14,125 bases of DNA from Gemmatimonadota bacterium (GTDB lineage: Bacteria; Gemmatimonadota; Gemmatimonadetes; Longimicrobiales; Longimicrobiaceae): NCBI GenBank assembly GCA_019348265.1, contig JAHWJV010000041.1, positions 1 to 14,125 of the forward strand, read 5' to 3'. The position numbers and the translations under genes are program-made. The notes under the pieces were generated by a model. The model did not search any database. It saw nothing but the letters and a program-made list of their open reading frames with translations, and was not told where the DNA came from. Of this stretch, positions 1 through 5,510 are shown piece by piece (position 1 is the stretch's first letter; each line of letters starts with the position of its first letter).

Positions 1-463
1 AGCGTCGGTAGGCGTCCCCTCCGCGCGCGCCGCCGGCCGAGTGCTGACCGCAGTCGCGGTACGGGATGTTGTAGACCACGAACACGGGAATGGCCCCGCC
101 GCTCCTGGCCATGGTCCGGGCCACTTCCGTGCGGATGTCGGGGCTCCAGTCACCCAGCCAGATGGCGAGTGGCTGGTCGGCGATCCGGCGCATACGCGCC
201 GCGTCCTGGGGGCGCGAGCGGGCCCATTCGACAGCCTGCTTCCGTGCCGGCGTGTTCGACTCGACGAAGAGCCGCTTCCCGCGCAGCGGGTTCTGTCCGG
301 CCCCTGTCAGCGGCTCCAGCGCGACCAGCGCCATCGCGAGCAGCGGAAGGAGCACGCGGGAGCAGGAGCGACGTACGGTGAGGAAGCCGCGCCACAACCG
401 CGAGCTTCGCCCTCGCGCGACGGAGCGCGAGGAGCCGAGGCGGCGGTCAGACACCACTGCCAT
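1..463 (-). CDS. Secreted glycoside hydrolase family 6 (cellulase-type), N-terminal part, cut by window edge
   Basis: Reading right to left from ATG at 463, 154 codons are present before the window ends; the missing part is the C-terminal catalytic bulk. GH6 enzymes are inverting endoglucanases or cellobiohydrolases acting on beta-1,4-glucan. Seen directly: a basic N-region, a hydrophobic stretch at about residues 37-49 (VLLPLLAMALVAL) followed by a plausible signal-peptidase site near residues 53-56, the segment NPLRGKRLFVE (about 58-68), and VVYNIPYRDCGQHSAGG (129-145). The last segment fits the first GH6 signature (V-x-Y-x2-P-x-R-D-C) exactly. Asp137 in RDC matches the conserved aspartate that tunes the catalytic acid; the acid itself lies outside the window. 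The n-region is long for a signal peptide, so a later start is possible. An in-frame ATG at 481 also has a Shine-Dalgarno-like GGAGGG, as does 463. The gene overlaps the end of the upstream minus-strand membrane-protein gene by 17 nt, which suggests co-transcription. Confidence 0.88.
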   Translation of the reverse strand, partial: MAVVSDRRLGSSRSVARGRSSRLWRGFLTVRRSCSRVLLPLLAMALVALEPLTGAGQNPLRGKRLFVESNTPARKQAVEWARSRPQDAARMRRIADQPLAIWLGDWSPDIRTEVARTMARSGGAIPVFVVYNIPYRDCGQHSAGGARGGDAYRR

Positions 464-926
464 GAGTCTCGCCCTCCACATGATCGCCCTCCCGCCGGTG
501 GCTACCCGGCGCGCCGACACCGATGTCCGCTCCGCCCGGTACCGTCTGGCGGATCATCGCGGTCTGGCGCGCGAGCAGGATGCGCGCGGCGCGGATGTCG
601 TAATGAGTCTTGATGGCCAGTGACGCCAGGTCGCCCGCCGCCCAGAGCAGCCCGGCGAAGACCACCAGGCGGATGGTGTCACCGATCAGGAGGCCGAGCC
701 CCGCTCCGCCAGGCGGCCGGTTGATCCACCAGGCGGCGAACTGGCCGAGCGCCAGGATGAGGATGACGACGCCCGCTACGCGGAAAACGGCGGAGGCGAT
801 ATCCAGCCCCTTCTGCGGCTCGATGTCCTCCTCCCGGACGTGAATCCCGGCTAGCAGGGGACGGTTGTCGACCGAATGGCCGGTGTAGCTCCCCTCGCCG
901 TCGGTACTCGGGACGTCTCCGTCCAT
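447..926 (-). CDS. Small membrane protein with two predicted helices, function unknown
   Basis: This 159-residue protein is not one I recognise. It has a polar N-terminus (residues 1-42), a hydrophobic helix at about 43-68 (VFRVAGVVILILALGQFAAWWI), a glycine-rich turn at 71-82, and a second hydrophobic helix at about 84-106. A basic, possibly amphipathic stretch follows (107-130), then a polar glycine/histidine-rich tail. No catalytic motif is visible. ATG at 926 is preceded by GGAG with a 7-nt spacer, supporting this start. Its end overlaps the start of the GH6 gene by 17 nt, so the two are probably co-transcribed and translationally coupled. Whether the protein serves the glucanase, for example in its export or sensing, cannot be told. 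The long open frames on the opposite strand here lack family features and are taken as shadows. Confidence 0.7.
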   Translation of the reverse strand: MDGDVPSTDGEGSYTGHSVDNRPLLAGIHVREEDIEPQKGLDIASAVFRVAGVVILILALGQFAAWWINRPPGGAGLGLLIGDTIRLVVFAGLLWAAGDLASLAIKTHYDIRAARILLARQTAMIRQTVPGGADIGVGAPGSHRREGDHVEGETHGSGV

Positions 927-1054
927 CTTGCGTCTCCAGCGGCAGTTAGGTGCACACGAGCGCGCGCCGTTCGCACGCGGTGATGCCTCCTTTCTGCACG
1001 TCTCGTGCTCACGCCCTCTGGCCTCGCCTGACCCGTAGCCGGCTCTTGGAGGAC

Positions 1055-1080
1055 GCGCGGCCCCGGTTGGGGCGCCGCGC
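1055..1080. repeat. GC-rich inverted repeat (hairpin)
   Basis: GCGCGG-CCCC-GGTT-GGGG-CG-CCGCGC can fold into a ten-pair stem with a two-base bulge and a GGTT tetraloop. It lies between the start of the small membrane-protein gene (926) and the end of the sulfatase remnant (1101), so it could be a leftover terminator of the remnant. No T-run follows on either strand, so an intrinsic terminator is not supported. Such stems also arise by chance at this GC content. Confidence 0.35.
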
Positions 1081-1100
1081 GCCGGACCGGCCAGTCCGGA

Positions 1101-1435
1101 TCACCGCACCCGCTGGCGCCACTCCTCCAGCTTCCTCCGCATGGTCTGAAGCAGCCGCTGAGAGCTCGCATCACGTCCCGTGCACCGTCGTGATCACCGG
1201 ACGGCCCACCACCTCTCGATCGCGGCTTGAAGCTCCGCGACGATCTCCGGGCGCTGCGCCGACACGTCGTTCCGCTCCTCGGGATCGTTGCGCACGTTGA
1301 ACAGGTCGGGCTGGAAGCGCTTCCAACCCGGGGGTCGTGTTGGTCTCCTCCACCCTGTGCGTCTGGAACTCGGGTCGATCCGGCGTCGGCTGGAACCGGG
1401 CGTGGACGGGGACCATCAAGTAGTAGACGAGGAGT
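1101..1435 (-). pseudogene. Decayed C-terminal remnant of a sulfatase
   Basis: On the minus strand, a frame running down to a TGA at 1194-1196 reads GWKRFQPDLFNVRNDPEER, then NDVSAQRPEIVAELQAAIE and RWWAVR. DLFNVRNDPEERNDV matches the usual sulfatase C-terminal block, seen in the intact neighbours as ELYDLAKDPGETRNV and QLYDLSADPGETRNL. The same frame continues past the stop to a second TGA at 1101-1103 with a coding-like helix (LLQTMRRKLEEWRQRVR), which also resembles a sulfatase tail. Upstream, the plausible reading (VPVHARFQPTPDRPEFQ, then THRVEETNTTP) lies in a different frame. One base lost or gained in the C/G run at about 1327-1334 would join it to GWKRFQ. The catalytic N-terminus is absent. 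I infer a degraded sulfatase, possibly two tails in tandem, on the strand opposite to the intact pair. Sequencing error could explain one frameshift but not the missing front. Confidence 0.6.
1312..1325. promoter_or_regulatory. Perfect 14-bp palindrome resembling a LacI-family operator
   Basis: TGGAAGCGCTTCCA is an exact inverted repeat with the central CG and TG...CA ends typical of LacI/GalR-family operators. It resembles CcpA cre sites and the CelR site TGGGAGCGCTCCCA that controls cellulase genes in Thermobifida. It lies in the divergent region between the GH6 unit (start 926) and the ThuA-sulfatase operon (start 1554), about 230 nt upstream of the latter. The same bases encode W-K-R-F in the sulfatase remnant, so it may be a coding coincidence. 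No regulator gene is in the window. Confidence 0.3.
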
Positions 1436-1541
1436 GGGCCCATGCCGGTTCCGCTCCCCGGGGGTGCCTGTAGATCTGGCCGTTTCCCAGGGCGGCAATT
1501 AACCTTAACGCCCGGCCCGACGGAACCCAACCCTTGCGATG

Positions 1542-1546
1542 AGGAG
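1542..1546 (+). promoter_or_regulatory. Ribosome binding site that sets the start of the ThuA-like gene
   Basis: AGGAG lies 7 nt before the ATG at 1554. An in-frame ATG at 1539 sits upstream of and against this site, so it has no ribosome binding site of its own in the right place. The site therefore favours the start at 1554. The preceding 1436-1538 stretch holds no gene; its only visible feature is an A/T-rich patch at about 1497-1508. Confidence 0.6.
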
Positions 1547-1553
1547 TGAGAAG

Positions 1554-2399
1554 ATGCTGCGAAAAGAGGCTCGCCGCTTCGCAGCGCGAGCCGTGCACGC
1601 CAGCTTTCTGGCAATACTCCTCTGCTCGGCGTCGGCGTTCGGGCAAGAAGGTGCCCAGCCGCGGGAGCGGGCGCAGGGTCCCGCGGGCGCGCAGGCACAG
1701 CGTGTCCAGGTGCCGCCGGGGCCGCGGATCCGCGCGGCGGTCGTCGCTGGCGGCTGCTGCCATGACTACCCGGGGCAGACGGCGACGCTGATGCACGCCG
1801 TCGAGAAGGTGCTCCCGGTGGACTGGACCTTCCTCTACATCGGTGGGACCAACGGGCAGCATGTCCCCGCGCTGTATGACGACCCCAACTGGTTCAAGGG
1901 CTACGACATCATCGTCCACAACGAGTGCTATACGCCCGGCGACACGCTGATCTCGCAGCGTTACCTGCAGAACATCGGCCTGGCGACCCGAGCGGGCATA
2001 CCGGCGATGGTGATCCACTGCGCGATGCACACCTTCCGGGCGGAGCCGACGGACGAATGGCGCGAGGTCCAGGGGGTAAAGAGCGTGCGACACGGGCCGG
2101 CGACGCGCGTGCCGATGAAGGTGGCCGCGCCGAAACACCCGATCATGCAGGGGATCCCGGCCGAGTGGCTGTCCCCAGTGGACGAGATCTACATCCTCGA
2201 TCGCGTATATCCCGGAACGGTCACGCTCGCGACGGCGGTGGAGCCGAGCAATTCGACCGAGTATGCGGTCGTCTGGACGCACCAGGCGCAGGGCGCTCGG
2301 GTCTTCGGTACGAGCATCGGTCATTCCAACGCGACCTGGGCCGATCCCGTCTACCAGCAGCTGCTGACGCAGGGCTTCAAGTGGGCCGTCGGCCGCTGA
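1554..2399 (+). CDS. Secreted ThuA-like domain protein
   Basis: This 281-residue protein has a signal peptide: a basic start (MLRKEARRFAARA), a hydrophobic core at about 17-28 and probable cleavage after AFG at residue 30. A low-complexity Ala/Gln/Pro linker (31-58) follows, then one ThuA-like domain (about 59-280), which belongs to the class I glutamine amidotransferase-like fold. Visible family marks are AAVVAGGCCHDYPGQ (61-75), YDIIVHNECY (117-126), MVIHCAMHTFR (152-162), KHPIMQG (194-200) and a C-terminal VFGTSIGHSNATW (250-262). ThuA proteins are linked to trehalose and other sugar use, but their biochemical reaction is not settled. Export to the periplasm or beyond is predicted. The gene leads an operon with two sulfatases (33 bases before the next start codon), so a role in handling a sulfated or modified sugar is an inference from context. 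The start at 1554 is preferred over 1539 because of the AGGAG placement. Confidence 0.88.
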   Translation: MLRKEARRFAARAVHASFLAILLCSASAFGQEGAQPRERAQGPAGAQAQRVQVPPGPRIRAAVVAGGCCHDYPGQTATLMHAVEKVLPVDWTFLYIGGTNGQHVPALYDDPNWFKGYDIIVHNECYTPGDTLISQRYLQNIGLATRAGIPAMVIHCAMHTFRAEPTDEWREVQGVKSVRHGPATRVPMKVAAPKHPIMQGIPAEWLSPVDEIYILDRVYPGTVTLATAVEPSNSTEYAVVWTHQAQGARVFGTSIGHSNATWADPVYQQLLTQGFKWAVGR

Positions 2400-2431
2400 C
2401 CCGAGAACACTTCCCAACCACTGGGGGCTCG

Positions 2432-3931
2432 ATGCATCGCAACCCGACGCAGCGGCTTCGCGCCACTCTGCTCGCCTCGCTGCTCGCCAGCTGGACGATG
2501 GCGGCGTGCGCGCCCGCCGGGAGCGCACCCGCTGCCAGAACGCCCGCGGCTGCAAGCGCGGCCCAACGTCCGCCGAATATCATCTTCATCATGGCGGACG
2601 ACCTCGGTTATGGGGATATCGGCGCCTACGGGCAGCAGAAGATCCGGACGCCCCGGCTGGACGAGATGGCGCGCGGCGGGATGCTATTCACCCAGTTCTA
2701 TGCCGGGAGCCCCGTGTGCGCGCCGTCGCGCAGCGCGCTCATGACCGGACAGCACACCGGGCACACGCCGGTTCGGGGGAACCGGGAGATCAAGCCTATC
2801 GGGCAGGAGCCGCTTCCCGGGGCCTCCATCACTCTCGCGGAAGTTCTGCGCGATGCCGGTTATGCCACCGGTGCCTTCGGCAAGTGGGGACTCGGACCGC
2901 CGGGGAGCGAGGGCTCCCCGATCCGGCAGGGCTTCGACTACTTCTTCGGGGAGAATGACCAGCGGCGGGCGCACTTCTTCTACCCGGACTTTCTCTTCCG
3001 CGGTGACGAGCGGGTTCCGCTCCCGAACCGGAGCCGTCCCGACCCGAACACGGTGGGCGCGGGATGGGCGATCGAGCGCGGGGTGTACAGCCACGACACG
3101 ATCGCCAACGAGGCGCTCTCGTTCATAAACCGGCATCGGAACGAGCCCTTCTTCATGTACGTGCCGTTCACCATCCCCCACGCCGAGCTGCAGGCGCCGG
3201 AGGATGCTTACGCGCCGTACCTGGACGCGAGCGGCAAGAGCATCTTCCCGGAGACGCCGTTCCCCGGCGCGCACTATAGCCCGCAGCCGATGCCGCACGC
3301 GACCTACGCGGCGATGATCTCTCGGATGGATCGCGACGTCGGGCGCATCCTCGACCGGCTGCGCGAGCTGGGGCTGGATCGGAACACGCTCGTCTTCTTT
3401 ACCAGCGACAACGGGCCGAGCATCGAGGGTGGCAGCGACCCGGAGTTCTTCGACAGCAACGGCCCGTTCCGCGGGGTGAAGCGCGACGTGTACGAGGGCG
3501 GGATCCGCGTCCCGATGGTGGCGTGGGGGCCGGGTCGAATTCCGGCCGGACGAACCAGCGACCACGTGTGGACGTTGTGGGATGTGCTGCCCACGTTTGC
3601 GAGCATCGCCGGGGCCACCGCCCCCGCGGGGATCGACGGACTCGACATGGGGCCCGCCCTCTGGGGCGCTCCGGCTCCGCGCCATCCATTTCTCTACTGG
3701 GAGTTTCACGAGCAGGGTGGGAAGCAGGCGGTACGGCAGGGTGACTGGAAGGCCGTGCGCCTGAACGTCATCGCGAGCCGCCGCGGCCCCCTCGAGCTGT
3801 ACGACCTGGCGAAAGACCCGGGGGAGACGCGCAACGTCGCGGCGGCGCACCCTGAGATCGTCCGCGAGATGGAGCGGATCATGGAGAGGGAGCACACGCC
3901 TTCGCAGGTCTTTTCCGCGCTGGACCGATGA
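2432..3931 (+). CDS. Sulfatase (formylglycine-dependent, family S1), putative lipoprotein
   Basis: This 499-residue hydrolase removes sulfate esters. The N-terminus has a signal with a lipobox-like MAAC (Cys26), then an Ala-rich linker to about residue 46. The catalytic domain follows: NIIFIMADDLGYGDIG with metal-binding Asp56/Asp57; the nucleophile motif CAPSR at 96-100, where Cys96 would be converted to formylglycine; GKWGLG at 150-155; His250 in FTIPHAE; TSDNG with Asp326/Asn327; and FRGVKRD with Lys350. The C-terminal subdomain ends with ELYDLAKDPGETRNV. Where most S1 sulfatases have GKWHLG, this protein has Gly in place of His; I recall this variant from a recognised group of sulfatases, so it need not mean inactivity. 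The frame is open upstream to 1925, but that part is antisense-like filler overlapping the ThuA gene. ATG at 2432, with GGGGG just before it and the signal right after, is the start. No sulfatase-activating enzyme gene is in the window. The substrate is unknown. Confidence 0.93.
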   Translation: MHRNPTQRLRATLLASLLASWTMAACAPAGSAPAARTPAAASAAQRPPNIIFIMADDLGYGDIGAYGQQKIRTPRLDEMARGGMLFTQFYAGSPVCAPSRSALMTGQHTGHTPVRGNREIKPIGQEPLPGASITLAEVLRDAGYATGAFGKWGLGPPGSEGSPIRQGFDYFFGENDQRRAHFFYPDFLFRGDERVPLPNRSRPDPNTVGAGWAIERGVYSHDTIANEALSFINRHRNEPFFMYVPFTIPHAELQAPEDAYAPYLDASGKSIFPETPFPGAHYSPQPMPHATYAAMISRMDRDVGRILDRLRELGLDRNTLVFFTSDNGPSIEGGSDPEFFDSNGPFRGVKRDVYEGGIRVPMVAWGPGRIPAGRTSDHVWTLWDVLPTFASIAGATAPAGIDGLDMGPALWGAPAPRHPFLYWEFHEQGGKQAVRQGDWKAVRLNVIASRRGPLELYDLAKDPGETRNVAAAHPEIVREMERIMEREHTPSQVFSALDR

Positions 3932-5499
3932 TGTGCACGGGGCTCGCGGCCGCTCGGCGCATGGCGCGGCCGGGCGGTGTCGCTCTCGCCTGCGTGCTCC
4001 TTCTGGCGGCGGCGAGCTGCCTGCCACGCGCGGCGGAGCCTACGCGGGCGAAGCCCAACATCGTGCTCATCTACACGGACGACCTCGGCTGGGGGGATGT
4101 CGGTAGCTACGGCGGAACGGTGGCGACGCCGAATATCGATCGTCTCGCGAGCGAGGGGCTCCGGTTCACCCACGCGCACGCGACGTCCGCGACGTGTACC
4201 CCGTCACGATACTCGCTGCTGACCGGGGAGTACGCCTGGCGCCGTGCCGGGACGGGGATCGCCACCGGCGACGCGGCGCTACTCATCGAGCCGGGGCGGG
4301 CGACCCTTCCCGGGATCCTGCAGGGCGCCGGCTACGCGACGGGGGTGGTCGGCAAGTGGCACCTCGGGCTGGGTCCCTCGGGCGGACCGAGCTGGAATGG
4401 CGAGATCGGGCCCGGTCCGCTGGACGTCGGATTCGACTACTCGTTCCTCATCCCGGCGACCGGAGACCGGGTACCCACGGTGTACGTGGAGAACCGGCGC
4501 GTCGTCGGTCTCGATCCGGCCGATCCGATCCGCGTCAGCTTCGGAACGCCGATCCCCGGCGAGCCCACCGGCAAGGAGCGCCCGGATCTGCTTAAGATGG
4601 CACCCAGCCACGGGCACGATCATACGATCGTGAACGGCATCAGCCGCATCGGCTACATGAGCGGGGGTCGGGCCGCGCGCTGGGTGGACGAGGACATGGC
4701 CGACGTGATCACGAGGAAGGCGGTCGACTTTCTCGAGGCCAATCGCCAGCGCCCGTTCTTCCTGTACTTCTCGACGCACGACATCCACGTCCCGCGGGTG
4801 CCGCACCCGCGATTCGTGCGTAAGACGACGATGGGTCCGCGAGGCGACGTGATCGCCCAGCTGGACTGGTCGGTAGGCGAGATCCTGGCTGCGCTCGACC
4901 GGCTGGGGCTCGCGGAGAACACGCTGGTCGTGTTCACCAGCGACAACGGGGCGGTGGTGGATGACGGTTACCGCGACCAGAGCGTGGAACGACTGGGTGC
5001 GCACCGGCCAAACGGGCCGTTCCGCGGCGGCAAGTACAGCGCCTATGAGGCCGGCACGCGCGTGCCGTTCATCGTTCGCGGCGGGGGCGGAGAGCGAGGG
5101 CGGGTTTCGGACGCGGCCTTCTCGCAGGTGGACCTGCTGGCATCGTTCGCCGCGCTAGCGGGAGTCCCTGCGGCCGCCGCTGGTGTGCCGGACAGCCGGG
5201 ACGCGCTGGAGACGCTGCTCGGGCGCTCTTCCGCCAGCCGCCCTCACCTGGTCGAGCAGGCGGTCAACGGCACCCTCTCCCTGGTCCGCGGCCGGTGGAA
5301 GTACATCGAGCCGCACCCGGGTCCGCGCGTCAACGCGAACACCAACATCGAGTTGGGGAACTCGCCCGAGCCGCAGCTCTACGACCTGAGCGCCGATCCG
5401 GGCGAGACGAGGAACCTCGCCGGTGAGCAGGCGGGGGTCGTGCGGGAAATGGCGGCACTGCTCCAGCAGCTACGGAGCAGCGGCCGCGAGCTTCCCTGA
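3928..5499 (+). CDS. Second sulfatase (formylglycine-dependent, family S1), putative lipoprotein
   Basis: This 523-residue sulfatase follows the first with an ATGA overlap (3928-3931), indicating translational coupling. The hydrophobic stretch ending in LLLAAASC (Cys31) is a good lipobox. An alternative start at Met12 (3961) would give a more typical 20-residue lipoprotein signal, but it has no clear Shine-Dalgarno sequence. Catalytic marks are NIVLIYTDDLGWGD (Asp51/Asp52), CTPSR (90-94, formylglycine at Cys90), GKWHLG (142-147), STHDIH (282-287), TSDNG (338-342) and FRGGK (365-369). The tail has WKYIEPH and QLYDLSADPGETRNL. Unlike its neighbour it has the canonical GKWHLG, and the two differ widely outside the motifs, so they probably act on different sulfate positions or substrates; that is an inference. 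The gene ends 11 bp from the convergent cytochrome gene. Confidence 0.93.
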   Translation: MMCTGLAAARRMARPGGVALACVLLLAAASCLPRAAEPTRAKPNIVLIYTDDLGWGDVGSYGGTVATPNIDRLASEGLRFTHAHATSATCTPSRYSLLTGEYAWRRAGTGIATGDAALLIEPGRATLPGILQGAGYATGVVGKWHLGLGPSGGPSWNGEIGPGPLDVGFDYSFLIPATGDRVPTVYVENRRVVGLDPADPIRVSFGTPIPGEPTGKERPDLLKMAPSHGHDHTIVNGISRIGYMSGGRAARWVDEDMADVITRKAVDFLEANRQRPFFLYFSTHDIHVPRVPHPRFVRKTTMGPRGDVIAQLDWSVGEILAALDRLGLAENTLVVFTSDNGAVVDDGYRDQSVERLGAHRPNGPFRGGKYSAYEAGTRVPFIVRGGGGERGRVSDAAFSQVDLLASFAALAGVPAAAAGVPDSRDALETLLGRSSASRPHLVEQAVNGTLSLVRGRWKYIEPHPGPRVNANTNIELGNSPEPQLYDLSADPGETRNLAGEQAGVVREMAALLQQLRSSGRELP

Positions 5500-5510
5500 C
5501 TGTACAGGGA
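5493..5510. terminator. Short hairpin at the convergent gene ends (weak terminator candidate)
   Basis: TCCCTG-ACTGTA-CAGGGA forms a 6-bp stem with a 6-base loop. It spans the stop codon of the second sulfatase (5497-5499) and abuts that of the cytochrome gene (5511-5513). The position suits a bidirectional end of transcription for the two converging operons. No T-run follows on either strand, so the call is tentative. Confidence 0.3.

Noticed and set aside
41..623. Plus-strand frames at the left edge
   Set aside because: They are opposite the GH6 signature-bearing frame and show no coding character beyond GC-driven openness.
950..1502. Plus-strand frames in the region between 927 and 1553
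   Set aside because: They are short, Arg/Ser/Pro-rich and without ribosome sites. The only protein-family signal in this interval is the broken sulfatase tail on the minus strand.
1925..2431. N-terminal extension of the first sulfatase frame
   Set aside because: It overlaps the ThuA-like gene in another frame and has no family similarity. A signal peptide with a lipobox begins at the ATG at 2432.
2684..4027. A 447-codon minus-strand frame across the two sulfatase genes
   Set aside because: It has low-complexity basic composition and no family motif, and it is fully antisense to two certain genes with catalytic residues in the other strand.
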